From Anaplasma phagocytophilum str. Webster (GTDB lineage Bacteria > Pseudomonadota > Alphaproteobacteria > Rickettsiales > Anaplasmataceae), in the NCBI RefSeq assembly GCF_000964685.1, contig NZ_LANS01000001.1, positions 1,116,001 through 1,180,000 of the forward strand: a DNA stretch of 64,000 bases, read 5' to 3'. Below the pieces are notes generated by a model. It searched no databases and had not been told where the DNA came from. It saw only the letters and a list, made by a program, of their open reading frames with translations. How positions within the stretch are numbered: the stretch's first letter is position 1; every line of letters starts with the position of its first letter. Position numbers and translations under genes: made by a program. Below, piece by piece: positions 47,456-57,900 of the stretch.

Positions 47456-48358
47456 ATGAAGCATGGATGGTTAAATATAGACAAACCATATGGGGTGAGC
47501 TCAGGTAGCGTTGTAGGCAAGTTAAAGAAGATGCTGCAGTGCAAAGTGGGGCATGCAGGAACATTGGATCCTCTTGCAACGGGCGTGCTTCCCATAGCGT
47601 TTGGTGAAGCAACAAAGACCACTAATTACGCGACTGACACCTTGAAGTCCTATGAAGTTACAATTCAGTGGGGTGAGCAGCGTGACACTGATGATAAAGA
47701 AGGCAAGATTATCAGGACTAGTACCCTTAGACCGACTGAGCATAGTATTAAAGAGGCGTTGCAACAATATGTTGGAGTTATACAACAAATACCATCGACT
47801 TTTTCTGCTATAAAGGTTGGAGGTATGCGTGCATATAGCTTATCACGAATGGGAAAAGAGGTAGCTTTAGCCCCGAGGAGCGTGTGCATTACGGAAATAG
47901 AATTACTGAGTGTGGATTCTGGTAGTAACACAGCTGATCTTAGAATTACTTGTGGGAAAGGGGTTTATGTCCGTGCTGTTGCGCGGGATTTAGGCATTAC
48001 TCTTGGGTGTTATGGATATGTTGCGAGATTGCGTCGTACGATGGTTGGTCCCTTTACAGAAGCTAATATCGTAACCTTGCAGGAGCTAGAGACGTTAGTA
48101 GGTGAAAATAAGCTAGAGGAAGCGGTATTTCCACTTAGCATTGTTATGTCTGGTTTGCCACATATAGAAATAGATGTAGAAACGGCCAAAGTAGTAAAAA
48201 ATGGCCGCAATATAAGATTGGTAGATGCTGCTTTAAATGGCTTGTACATCGTAGAGAATTGTGATATGTGTTACCTAAGCCAGGCGGGTGGCGTTCCTGT
48301 CGCTATCTGTGAAGTCGTAGATGGCACCGCGAAGCCGGTGCGGGTTTTTAATGTCTGA
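47456..48358 (+). CDS. truB: tRNA pseudouridine(55) synthase
   Basis: Converts U55 in the T loop of tRNAs to pseudouridine. From ATG 47456 the protein has 300 aa and begins Met-Lys-His-Gly-Trp-Leu-Asn-Ile-Asp-Lys-Pro, the normal TruB start; the frame is open further upstream to 47348 but that part does not fit. The catalytic Asp38 lies in Gly-His-Ala-Gly-Thr-Leu-Asp-Pro-Leu-Ala-Thr-Gly. Gly-Val-Tyr-Val-Arg-Ala-Val-Ala-Arg-Asp-Leu-Gly is also standard. It opens a truB-rpsO-pnp cluster. Confidence 0.95.
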   Translation: MKHGWLNIDKPYGVSSGSVVGKLKKMLQCKVGHAGTLDPLATGVLPIAFGEATKTTNYATDTLKSYEVTIQWGEQRDTDDKEGKIIRTSTLRPTEHSIKEALQQYVGVIQQIPSTFSAIKVGGMRAYSLSRMGKEVALAPRSVCITEIELLSVDSGSNTADLRITCGKGVYVRAVARDLGITLGCYGYVARLRRTMVGPFTEANIVTLQELETLVGENKLEEAVFPLSIVMSGLPHIEIDVETAKVVKNGRNIRLVDAALNGLYIVENCDMCYLSQAGGVPVAICEVVDGTAKPVRVFNV

Positions 48359-48392
48359 GTTTTTAATATAGTATGGGGGTGCTTGCGTTTTT

Positions 48393-48674
48393 ATGTCGAT
48401 TACACCTAGTAAAAAGTCTGAGTTGATTTCTGAGTATCGTATTAAGGAAGGGGATACCGGTTCTGCATACGTTCAATGTGCTATTTTATCCGAGAGAATA
48501 CGTAATCTTACTGAGCACCTCAGGATCCATAAAAAGGATTATCATTGTAGGAGAGGGCTCATGGTCTTAGTTTGTAAGAGGCGCAAGAGGCTTCAATACA
48601 TAAAAAACAAGTATGGGAGTGATTTGTATCTAGACTTGGTCAAGAAGCTTGGCATAAGAGACGTGTTCCATTGA
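48393..48674 (+). CDS. rpsO: 30S ribosomal protein S15
   Basis: Primary binder of the central domain of 16S rRNA. The protein has 93 aa. The conserved Asp-Thr-Gly-Ser, Leu-Thr-Glu-His-Leu-Arg-x-His-Lys-Lys-Asp and Arg-Arg-Gly-Leu segments are present; a Tyr-His-Cys replaces the more usual His-Ser. It lies 34 bp after truB and 55 bp before pnp, the classic rpsO-pnp order. A small CGCC/GGCG stem followed by six T at about 48695-48712 may act as a weak attenuator. Confidence 0.96.
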   Translation: MSITPSKKSELISEYRIKEGDTGSAYVQCAILSERIRNLTEHLRIHKKDYHCRRGLMVLVCKRRKRLQYIKNKYGSDLYLDLVKKLGIRDVFH

Positions 48675-48729
48675 TTATAAATAAGTGATTTTAGCGCCTT
48701 GGCGTGTTTTTTAGAATGGGAATTTAAGT

Positions 48730-51246
48730 ATGTTCGATATCACGAGGAAGTGTGTAGAGTGGGGAGATAGGTCGTTAACCATCGAAAGTGGTAAGATTGC
48801 ACGTCAAGCTGGGGGTGCGGTTGTAGTTGACTATGGAGGCACATCTGTGCTTGCGACTGTTGTGTCGCAAAAGTCAAAGGAGGCAGTGGATTTTTTACCG
48901 TTAACTGTTCAGTTTTTGGCTAAGAGCTATGCGGTAGGGAAGATACCGGGTGGTTTTTTTAAGAGAGAGGGGAAGCCTTCTGATAGGGAAACTCTTATAT
49001 CTAGAATTATAGATAGGAGTATAAGGCCGCTATTTCCTTCTGGCTTTAGTGATGAAGTTGCAGTGGTGTGCAATCTTTTGTCATATGATGCGAGTAGTCC
49101 TCCGGAGACTGTAGCTTTGATAGGCGCGTCTGCTGCTCTTGCGATCTCGGGTATTCCTTTTCATTGTCCAGTTGCTGGGGCTAGGATAGGGTATATAAGG
49201 GGAGAGGGGCGGTACATCTTAAATCCTTCTGCTGATGAACTGAGCGTTAGTGCGCTAGATATGTTCTATGCGAGGACGGATACATCGATCTTGATGGTAG
49301 AGTCTGAAGCTCATGAGTTGACCGAAGCGGAGATGTTGGGAGCTTTGCAGTTTGGGCATGAGCACTGTGAGGAAATAATAAAGGTTATAGGGGAGTTTGC
49401 TGAGGAAGCGAGGAAGTGTGCTCCTGCTGAGTTTGTTCCATGTGATTTGAGTACTATTATTGATAGTATAGGCTCTGATTACAAAGAGAGGTTTTTGGTT
49501 GCTTACTCTGAGAAGGAAAAGAAGGCTAGGGTAGCGAAATTAGATGCTGTTAGAGCTAGTTTAACAGAAGATTTGCGTGTCAAGTTTCTCTCTGAAAGCG
49601 AGGGTGGTAGCAAGTATATTGCGCAGGACATTGTTTATGCGATGAAGACGTTTGAGCGCTCTTTAGTTCGTGAGCGTGTTCTTGAAAGTAAATCTAGGAT
49701 TGACGGAAGGGCATACGATCAGATTCGTAATATTGAGATAGAAGTTGATCTAATATCTAAGGCTCATGGTTCCGCTTTATTTACTAGGGGTGACACGCAG
49801 GCTCTGGTAATAACAGCGTTGGGTACTCCTCAGGATGAGCAAATAGTTGATGGCTTTGATGGGGACAAGAGGGAGCGTTTTTTGTTGCATTACAATTTCC
49901 CTCCGTATGCGGTGGGTGAGGCTTCTGCTCTGAGACCTCCGGGTAGAAGAGAGATAGGTCATGGTAAGTTGGCATGGAGGGCTATACATCCGGTTCTTCC
50001 TTCTAAAGCTGATTTTCCTTACACGATAAGGGTTGTATCTGAGATCACTGAGTCTGATGGTTCATCTTCTATGGCTACGGTGTGTGGTGCTTCGCTTGCA
50101 TTGATGGATACGGGAGTGCCGTTAAAATCTTCTGTGGCCGGTATTGCGATGGGCTTGATAAAAGAGGGTGATAGGTACGCTATACTCTCGGACATACTCG
50201 GTGATGAAGACTATCTTGGTGATATGGACTTTAAGGTAGCTGGGACTAGAGAAGGTATCACTGCTCTGCAGATGGATATGAAGGTTAAGGGAATAGACTT
50301 TGCTGTTCTTGGGACTGCTTTAGATCAAGCTAAAGAAGGTAGGTTTTTCATCATTGAAAAGATGGATCGCGTAATAAAGGAATCGCGTGGTGCTGTTCGA
50401 GAACATGTTCCTAGGATGGAGTCTATGCTTATAGACAAGGGCAAGATAAAGAACGTCATTGGTGCCGGCGGGAAGAATGTACGTGAGATATGCGAAAAGA
50501 CTGGTGCTAAAATTGAGATTTCTCAAGATGGTACGGTGATGATTTATGCCGTCGGGCGTGAGGCTATAGAAAGTGCAAAGGATATGATCACGGGAATAGT
50601 GTCTGAGCCTGAAGTTGGTAAGATCTATAGTGGTGAAGTTTGTGAGCTTGCTAAGTATGGTGCTTTTGTTACGTTTTTGGGTGCTAGAAAGGGGCTTGTT
50701 CACATTAGTGAGATTAGGAATGAGCACATAAATGCGGTGGCTGATGTTCTCGCGGTTGGTGATAAGGTAAAGGTTCTCGTCATTGATATGGATAAGGATC
50801 ATATTCAGTTGTCAATGCGCAGAATAGATCAGGAGACTGGTGATCAAGTTGATTGTGAATTGTATGCTCCGCAAAGAAGGAATGGTGTTGCTGCCGGGAA
50901 TACTGTTGGTGACAGTAGTGTAAATGGTGGAGGAGCAGGTTCTGTATATGTTCCTCGTGGAGATTATGGAGGTGCTTCCGCTGGAAGGAATGGTCGTGGT
51001 GGTGGAAAGCGCGATGGTGCTGCTAAGTCATCTTCTTCTGCGGGTAATGGAGGGGGTAGGTCATCTTCTTCGACGCGTCGTCGACATAGTGCTGGTAGTA
51101 GCGGTTATAGTTCTGATTCCTCTTCGGGAAACACTAAGTCGTCATCTTCTGAATCCTCTGGAGGTACAGGGGGACGGGGGCGTAATGGCGCTAATGGAGA
51201 TGTTCAGAATGGTCCTGCTGCTCCTAAGAAGCCAAGGTTTTTCTAG
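48730..51246 (+). CDS. pnp: polyribonucleotide nucleotidyltransferase (PNPase) with Ser/Gly-rich tail
   Basis: 3'-5' phosphorolytic exonuclease for mRNA turnover. The protein has 838 aa. Two RNase PH domains come first (Arg-Arg-Glu-Ile-Gly-His-Gly-Lys-Leu-Ala in the second), then a KH domain from about residue 565 with Asn-Val-Ile-Gly-Ala-Gly-Gly-Lys, and an S1 domain from about 628 with Gly-Lys-Ile-Tyr-Ser-Gly-Glu-Val. Ordinary PNPase ends near 700-715. Here about 125 extra residues, nearly all Ser, Gly, Arg and Asn, follow. Such tails may bind RNA or partners. Five bases separate its stop from the next gene. Confidence 0.97.
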   Translation: MFDITRKCVEWGDRSLTIESGKIARQAGGAVVVDYGGTSVLATVVSQKSKEAVDFLPLTVQFLAKSYAVGKIPGGFFKREGKPSDRETLISRIIDRSIRPLFPSGFSDEVAVVCNLLSYDASSPPETVALIGASAALAISGIPFHCPVAGARIGYIRGEGRYILNPSADELSVSALDMFYARTDTSILMVESEAHELTEAEMLGALQFGHEHCEEIIKVIGEFAEEARKCAPAEFVPCDLSTIIDSIGSDYKERFLVAYSEKEKKARVAKLDAVRASLTEDLRVKFLSESEGGSKYIAQDIVYAMKTFERSLVRERVLESKSRIDGRAYDQIRNIEIEVDLISKAHGSALFTRGDTQALVITALGTPQDEQIVDGFDGDKRERFLLHYNFPPYAVGEASALRPPGRREIGHGKLAWRAIHPVLPSKADFPYTIRVVSEITESDGSSSMATVCGASLALMDTGVPLKSSVAGIAMGLIKEGDRYAILSDILGDEDYLGDMDFKVAGTREGITALQMDMKVKGIDFAVLGTALDQAKEGRFFIIEKMDRVIKESRGAVREHVPRMESMLIDKGKIKNVIGAGGKNVREICEKTGAKIEISQDGTVMIYAVGREAIESAKDMITGIVSEPEVGKIYSGEVCELAKYGAFVTFLGARKGLVHISEIRNEHINAVADVLAVGDKVKVLVIDMDKDHIQLSMRRIDQETGDQVDCELYAPQRRNGVAAGNTVGDSSVNGGGAGSVYVPRGDYGGASAGRNGRGGGKRDGAAKSSSSAGNGGGRSSSSTRRRHSAGSSGYSSDSSSGNTKSSSSESSGGTGGRGRNGANGDVQNGPAAPKKPRFF

Positions 51247-51251
51247 GCTTT

Positions 51252-52037
51252 ATGCTTTTTGATCGTAAGATTATAAGGCAATGTCGTGCATCGGCGCTTT
51301 CATTTTCTTCGTCAATTTTTTTTGAGGTGGCTGCTCTACTTGCTGGTAGAGTAGCCTTTCTTCAGTTGGATCGTGTTTCGGATATTTTGTTTTTGGGGTG
51401 TCGTGGCGACCCTATATTGAATCAATTTGTTCCTTTCTTCTCTTTGGACCATCGAGTTTTTCTTTGTGATGTTGTGGATTCGCAATCAGGAGATGGTAGA
51501 AGGTATTATAGGGTAGTATCTGATGACGAAGCCATGCCGTTTCTTGAGCAGAGTTTTGATTTAGCTATCAGCTATCTTACTTTGCATAACCTCAATTCCT
51601 TAGTAGAAGCAATTTCTAGAATTAATTCTATTCTGGGGAAGGGGGGTATATTCATAGCTGCCACTTTTGGAGAATCTACGCTAAGGGGTGTAAAGAAGGC
51701 TATAATCTCTGCTGAAGATGGATGTATTGTGCCTAGGATACAGCCTTTTCCTAGGTCAAGTGATATGGCAATGTTGCTACAGACCTGTGGATTTACGGAT
51801 ATAGTTGTTGATGTAAGTGTCATTTGCATCAGTTACATAAGTTTACATCACTTATATAAAGATCTAAAAGATATGGGTGAAGGTGATATGGTTAACAAGG
51901 GTTCTGAGCCTTTAGAGCCTGCTATTATGGAAAGAGCGTGGCATTTGTATAGGAAGTCACTGGCTGGAAAGGGGGAGGGGGAAGAAGCTCTTCCGGTGGA
52001 ATACGAGATTATATTCTTAAAGGGCAGAAAAAAATAA
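51252..52037 (+). CDS. class I SAM-dependent methyltransferase, BioC / NDUFAF5-like
   Basis: A 261-aa protein. It starts Met-Leu-Phe-Asp-Arg, as members of this group do, and has Phe-Asp-Leu-Ala-Ile-Ser-Tyr-Leu-Thr-Leu-His-Asn-Leu-Asn, Gly-Gly-Ile-Phe-Ile-Ala-Ala-Thr-Phe-Gly-Glu-Ser-Thr-Leu, and Pro-Arg-Ile-Gln-Pro-Phe, all typical of BioC-like and NDUFAF5-like proteins. The SAM-binding Gly-rich loop is reduced to Phe-Leu-Gly-Cys-Arg-Gly. BioC would methylate malonyl-ACP for biotin synthesis; NDUFAF5-type proteins assist complex I assembly. The sequence alone does not decide. Directly follows pnp, probably in its operon. Confidence 0.82.
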   Translation: MLFDRKIIRQCRASALSFSSSIFFEVAALLAGRVAFLQLDRVSDILFLGCRGDPILNQFVPFFSLDHRVFLCDVVDSQSGDGRRYYRVVSDDEAMPFLEQSFDLAISYLTLHNLNSLVEAISRINSILGKGGIFIAATFGESTLRGVKKAIISAEDGCIVPRIQPFPRSSDMAMLLQTCGFTDIVVDVSVICISYISLHHLYKDLKDMGEGDMVNKGSEPLEPAIMERAWHLYRKSLAGKGEGEEALPVEYEIIFLKGRKK

Positions 52038-52222
52038 CTTTCGAATAGCGAAAAGAAGCGTACTGCATGTGATATCTCAGTGTTAGGTGTCTGTTGCGTG
52101 TAATAAAGAAATCAAATTGTTTGATGGAGAAGTGGTAGGCGTCTTAAAAGGTTGTCTATATGCCTTCTTGAGAAACTGATATAAATTATTACATTGAAAG
52201 GGAGATGATAGTAACTTAAACT

Positions 52223-54049
52223 TTGGCTTTAGATGTTGCTTGTGGTCCTAGAGTGAATAGGAGTTCGATACGGAATTTTGCGATAATAGCGCATATAGAT
52301 CATGGAAAATCAACTTTAGCTGATAGGCTGATAGAGTCTTGTGATGCTTTGGCTGAGCGGGATATGAAGGAACAGGTTCTTGATTCCATGGATATCGAGC
52401 GTGAGCGCGGTATTACGATAAAAGCTCAAACCGTAAGGTTAAAGTATACATCTAAGGCGGGAGAAGTTTACTACTTAAACCTTGTTGATACTCCCGGGCA
52501 CGTTGATTTTTCATACGAAGTTAGCAGAAGCTTAGCTGCGTGTGAGGGTTCATTGCTTGTTATAGATAGTAGTCAGGGTGTTGAAGCTCAGACATTGGCA
52601 AATGTCTATAAAGCGATTGAAAATAATCATGAGATAATAACAGTACTGAATAAAGTAGACCTTGTCTCTGCAGATCCTGAAAAAGTTAAGTCACAAGTTG
52701 AAACGATAATAGGGCTAGATGCAAGTGATGCTCTTTTGGTATCAGCTAAGACTGGTATAGGAATAAATGATGTTTTAGAGGCTATAATAGAGCGATTACC
52801 TGCGCCTGAAGGTGATGAGGAAGCTCCTTTAAAAGCGGTATTGGTGGATAGTTGGTATGACCCATATCTGGGCATTGTCATTTTAGTGCGTATTAAGGAC
52901 GGTGTATTGAAAAAGGGAATGAAGATATGCATGATGTCCACGGGAGCGGTATATACCGTAGATAATGTGGGTGTATTTACTCCGCACAAGAAAATGGTTG
53001 ATGCTTTGTCTGTAGGTGAGATTGGGTTTATCACTGCGGGCATAAAAGAGCTTTTAGCTTGTAAAGTAGGGGATACTGTTACAGAAGATGCTAGAAGATG
53101 TGCTGAAGCTTTGCCGGGATTTAGGGCTACCTGTCCGGTGGTCTTTTGTAGCCTTTTCCCTGTTGATGCTGGAAGTTTTGAACATTTAAGAGAGGCTTTG
53201 GGGAAGCTGCAATTAAATGACGCCAGCTTTACTTTTGATATAGAGAGTTCCACTGCTTTGGGATACGGTTTCCGCTGTGGTTTCCTAGGCATGCTTCATC
53301 TTGAAGTTGTCCAAGAGCGGCTAGAGCGGGAGTTTGATTTAGATCTTACTGCTACTGCTCCTAGTGTTGTATATAAGGTGACTGATAAGCGTAATGTCAC
53401 AAGGGACATTCATAATCCTAATGATTTACCAGAAGCACATGAGATTCTCAAGGTGGAAGAGCCTTGGATAATGGCTACAATAATGGTTCCAGATCAGTAT
53501 CTAGGATCTATGCTGGCTCTGTGCAATGGTAAACGCGGAGAGCGTGTAGATCTCTCGTATACTGGTAACATGGCTCTGTTGCAGTATCGGTTACCTTTAG
53601 CAGAAATAGTTTTTGATTTTTATGATAGGTTAAAATCTATCTCGAAAGGGTATGCAAGCTTTGATTGGCAGATGGATGGTTATATGCCTGCCGAGGTATC
53701 AAAATTGACTTTTTTGATTAATTCTGAGTTGGTAGATGCATTGGCGTGTATCATACATAAGTCAAAGATAGAATCAAGAGGGCGAGAAATTTGTGAACGC
53801 TTGAAGGATCTTATTCCTAGGCAGCAATATAAGATTGCAATACAGGCTGCAGTTGGTTCAAAGATAGTAGCGCGTGAGACTATATCTCCATATCGTAAGG
53901 ACGTGACAGCAAAGGTGTATGGGCGCGATGTTACGAGAAAGATGAAACTGTTGGAAAAGCAGAAGAAGGGGAAGAAGCGTCTGAGGTCTATTGGAAATAT
54001 TACTGTTCCGCAGAGTGCTTTTATTCAAGCATTGCAGGTGAAAGATTAG
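52223..54049 (+). CDS. lepA: elongation factor 4 (LepA)
   Basis: Translational GTPase that acts on the ribosome under stress and in initiation or assembly. The protein has 608 aa. G1 Ala23-His-Ile-Asp-His-Gly-Lys-Ser-Thr31, G3 Asp-Thr-Pro-Gly-His-Val-Asp-Phe and G4 Asn-Lys-Val-Asp-Leu are intact, and the C-terminal LepA-specific domain carries [15 protein letters not shown]. The only start fitting the length is TTG 52223, 15-20 bases after AAGGGAG; a GTG ten codons later is an alternative. Confidence 0.97.
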
Positions 54050-56478
54050 TTTCGGGTTATCTGTAAGTTTCAGAAGTGGATAGTAGGTATTCAGTCATTA
54101 ATTTCAGGATTTTATCTTACTATATGAAACGCTGGGTTTGGAATATATCAAAGATTTTTTAGTATTGGGTGATTCTGCGCTCGGTAGAGGTTTTATGCAG
54201 TTCCGCTGTAGTATTCAGAACGAAGCGGTAAATGTGGTTTTGCTCTCTGATAATAATTCGCTCATACTGTTGCTAGTTTTACTTACGTAAAATTATGCAT
54301 CTACCAATCTTTCCAACTGAAGAGTTACTGTATTTATGGGGTAGGGTATGTCTCAACTCCTGATGTAGATCCTATAAAGTGAGTAAAATACTGATGCCAG
54401 TGCATATTTTAATTACGATACCAGTACAATATTAGAATGGGTTGATTATTCTTAAAATACCTATAGTGCTGCTATACGTGTTACATCATATTAGTAGCTT
54501 TTTGTATATTAGCGAGGTACGGTCTTCTTAGTAAGACGATTTTTAATTTTACCATACTGCACGAGCAATAAAGTCATATGCTTTATGTCTACATTACTGC
54601 GGTTTTTGTAAGGAATGCAGGAAGATATATCGCTTAAAAGACATGTGGTTCTGCTGCAGTTTGTGCTGCTAGCGTTAGAATGCCGTTTAGTTACGTAGTT
54701 TTAATTCAGCAAAAACTGACTTCCTAGGTACTAGGTGTTGTCCAAGAATATGTAAGAAAGCATGGAGTTATAAGAAAGAAGTGGATGCACCGGTGATTTT
54801 TCTTTACACCCTATTCTAAGAGAGTGTGCTCTGCTTTTTAATATGCGTACTATCCTCTCTTGTGAATTTTCAAAGCCATTCTTGTTACAAAAAAGTATAT
54901 TAATGGAGAGTCATGCGGTTATGTAACCAGTTATAGAACTTGTGCTATATAAGATGGGAGAATTAATACTAAAAGCAAGAGAAGAGATGCCGACTTTTTT
55001 CGTATGGTAAGCGCTTATTACGCGTTCAGACGTATGAAGGTCATACTCTTCTACATAGATTTACGTAATGCAAGCAAAAGTAAGTATAAGTATCTAGGAA
55101 AGTAATATTGATTACGCGGTAGTATGGGAAAATATTGAAGATTGTTGAACAGAAATTGTATCTACTATGTAATAAAAAGCGGTATGTATTTTGTATATGC
55201 TAGAGAACTTTAGCATAGTTATGGGCTTGATATGGCATGGTTTGTAGAGTTACCATTGGTGATGGAGTGCTGTTGTAGTAAGCTCTAAGGGTTTAACGGT
55301 ATTGGAAAACAGTTTTCCTCGTCATCTTTGCGAGTCAGGAGACATGAAACATCTTGGAAAGGGTTACTTTGAATCGGTAAAGATTTTTGCACGAGAGTGC
55401 AATACTAGTCTGATGCTTGAAGAAGCTTTAAGTGAAGATTTGCTAAGGCTGTTGCACTTATAAACAAGCTTTTATAGCAGTATTTAGAGTTTTTAGTTGT
55501 TCTGCAGTTTGGTAAGAAAATTTATTGCGTTTTGCTAAAAACAAGGAGTATCCCATATAAAATAAGGCTCGCGGATAGTCTTGCATATATTTCAAGAATA
55601 CCGCGCAATTGTTCCATATGAAAATGCTGCACTTCATTATTTTGATTTGCTAGAAAGGCTGGGTTCAGCTTCTCCGTTGGTGTGCTCTTCTTATATCAGA
55701 TTATTTTGGGCTTTTACGCATCGGAAAAGTTTTGTTTATACTTGAGAAGACCTAACATTACATCATAAAATTTCGTCTGAAGTTTATCGCTACGGCGACC
55801 AACAAATAGCTATCCAAGCAAGGCCGTCCTGCGTGTTAACACATATCTACGAATAGATGATAGAATTCTTTGTGGAAAATTTTCTGTGAGAAGATAGCCT
55901 GAGTTCCTGCTACTAATCTCTGCAGCTTTAGTGGAAGTTACTCTGTGCGCTTTTTGTCTGTGAGTATTCCTAGCTTATGGCTTATTTTTCTTCTTCAGAA
56001 TTAAATTTATATTCTCTAAATTCATATGTCTATTAAGGCATGCTGACAGCATTATGTTCTTCCATGCATTGTAATAGGAGGATATTAGTGGAGAAGGATA
56101 CTATATCTCTCCTTTATGCAAGCGTTCTTTCTTATGATATTGCTTACGTCAGAACTTCCCCATACTTTGTCATCTAATTAATAGATGTGTACTTGTTGTA
56201 TTTCTGAGAACCATATTTGGCTAGTAAAACGGTCCTTATAGCTTTCCAGATAGTGTTTTATCTGGTGCCGTGTATAGCTGAAATACCTCTAACTTTGTAG
56301 CACATCACGTAATTATACAAAAAAGTTCTTGGCTATATCTTTAGAAACGAAAATTAAGCTGATTATATGACCTTCTAACGTCTTTTATATTGAAAACTAC
56401 ATTCCATATGGAGCTTCACATCACTCATAGAGCTCCACTTATTCCTCATTCTGAATTCTAATTTAGTATAGAGTCACT
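54050..56478. other. 2.4-kb non-coding spacer
   Basis: Long AT-rich stretch between lepA and the terminase gene with no open frame above 60 codons. Apart from the small frame at 55344-55463 I see no gene, RNA or clear repeat. It may represent decayed genes, perhaps including lost phage sequence, but no parent is legible. Confidence 0.5.
55344..55463 (+). CDS. possible small open frame, 39 aa
   Basis: ATG 55344 is preceded by CAGGAGAC. It reads Met-Lys-His-Leu-Gly-Lys-Gly-Tyr-Phe-Glu-Ser-Val-Lys-Ile-Phe and ends Leu-Leu-Arg-Leu-Leu-His-Leu, an amphipathic protein-like sequence. It is either a microprotein or the leftover of a larger gene. Confidence 0.25.
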   Translation: MKHLGKGYFESVKIFARECNTSLMLEEALSEDLLRLLHL

Positions 56479-57900
56479 ATGCAATTCACTAAGTTTATAA
56501 AGCTAGTTTTTGAGACAGTTTCTCCAGGGAGCACGTACGTAAATAACTGGCACATACGTGTAATGGCCGACAGGCTGCAGGCAGCACATGAAGGGAAGAT
56601 TAAAAGACTTATAGTAAATGTACCGCCACGCATGATGAAATCGATATGCGTGAGTGTAGCATGGCCTGCATGGATACTAGGGTTTAATCCATGTGCCAGA
56701 ATCATTGTTGCAAGTTATTCTCAATTGCTTAGTGAGAAGCTATCTCTCGATACGAAGTGTGTTTTACAGTCATCATGGTATAGAGCAATATTTCCAGAGG
56801 TAGAAATAAGTAAACTACAGAATAGTAGAAGAAAGTTTATAACCACAAAGCTAGGATACAGAATGGCTACTTCGGTAGGTGGGACGGTAACTGGAGAAGG
56901 GGGAGATGTTTTAATTGTTGATGATCCGCTAAATCCGATGCAAGCATCTAGTAGCAAATATAGAAGGAGGGTGTTTGACTGGTTTAAAGAAAGCTTTTTA
57001 ACCAGGATAAATGATAGGAAAAAGGGGATAGTAGTAATAGTAATGCACAGGCTGCATACTGAAGATTTATCAGCGCAAGTTCTTGCTACAAGTGCCCACA
57101 AGACATGGCACCACCTGTCGATACCTTTTATCGCTGAAAAAAGAGCGACTATCTTCTCTTTAAATAGGGATTATGGCTCTTCACGCTGTAGGGTGGCAAT
57201 GTATAAACGCTCAAAAAATGAGCCCATTATCAAAAATTTAGGCAGTAGATATATTGAAGGTTTAAAGAATGAGGTAGGAATATACGCATTTTCATCGCAG
57301 TACCAGCAGAAGCCTATAAACATTGGTAATAGCGGAATCATACGAAAGGGATGGTTAAAGCGCTATCATAGTGATGAGTTTGATACTACGGAATCTTGCA
57401 TAGTACAAAGTTGGGATACAGCATCCACTCTACACGCACATAGCAATTTTAGTGTCTGCATCACGTTAGCTATTCGGGATGGGAGCTTTTTTCTATTAGA
57501 TGTATATAGAGCAAAAGCTAATTATACAGAGTTAAAGAAGAGGGTACTGCATCTAAGTGAGCATTGGAAACCGGATGTAATACTCATAGAAGAAAGATCT
57601 AGTGGGTATCAGCTTTTACAGGAAATGAGCAAAAAACTCCCCGTAATAGCGTTTAATCCTAAGAAGTATTGCAAATTATCTAGACTGCTTCAGATCATCC
57701 CTACAATTCAAAAAGGTCATCTTTTTGTGCCTCATTATGCTCCATGGTTACATGATTTTGAGAGCGAAATATGCGCGTTTCCTAATGGAGAGAATGATGA
57801 TCAAGTTGATAGTCTCACCCAAGCATTCAACTGGTATCGTGATCAAGGAGTATCCAATATAGAAGAAGTACCTGAATGCAATATTCGATTTCTAATTTAA
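56479..57900 (+). CDS. phage terminase large subunit
   Basis: ATPase-nuclease that packages phage DNA into heads. The protein is 473 aa and apparently full length. ATPase half: Walker-A-like Val48-Pro-Pro-Arg-Met-Met-Lys-Ser55 and Walker B Val-Leu-Ile-Val-Asp148-Asp149. RNase-H-like nuclease half: Ser-Trp-Asp313, Ile-Glu371-Glu372, and Asp441 with Asp444 (Asp-Asp-Gln-Val-Asp), so the acidic triad is complete. No portal, capsid, small terminase or integrase gene is in reach; the flanks are 2.4 kb of spacer and then rpoH. Either a retained relic, a domesticated gene, or part of a scattered phage/gene-transfer element. Confidence 0.92.
   Translation: MQFTKFIKLVFETVSPGSTYVNNWHIRVMADRLQAAHEGKIKRLIVNVPPRMMKSICVSVAWPAWILGFNPCARIIVASYSQLLSEKLSLDTKCVLQSSWYRAIFPEVEISKLQNSRRKFITTKLGYRMATSVGGTVTGEGGDVLIVDDPLNPMQASSSKYRRRVFDWFKESFLTRINDRKKGIVVIVMHRLHTEDLSAQVLATSAHKTWHHLSIPFIAEKRATIFSLNRDYGSSRCRVAMYKRSKNEPIIKNLGSRYIEGLKNEVGIYAFSSQYQQKPINIGNSGIIRKGWLKRYHSDEFDTTESCIVQSWDTASTLHAHSNFSVCITLAIRDGSFFLLDVYRAKANYTELKKRVLHLSEHWKPDVILIEERSSGYQLLQEMSKKLPVIAFNPKKYCKLSRLLQIIPTIQKGHLFVPHYAPWLHDFESEICAFPNGENDDQVDSLTQAFNWYRDQGVSNIEEVPECNIRFLI

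Noticed and set aside
48690-48712. Terminator between rpsO and pnp
   Set aside because: The stem is only three to four base pairs; at most a weak attenuator, so not listed separately.
50320-50802. 160-codon frame antisense to the KH/S1 part of pnp
   Set aside because: Antisense shadow with Thr/Asn/His-rich composition typical of such frames.
52627-53292. 221-codon open frame antisense to lepA
   Set aside because: Lies wholly inside lepA on the other strand, follows the codon pattern of the sense gene, and has no domain or ribosome binding site.
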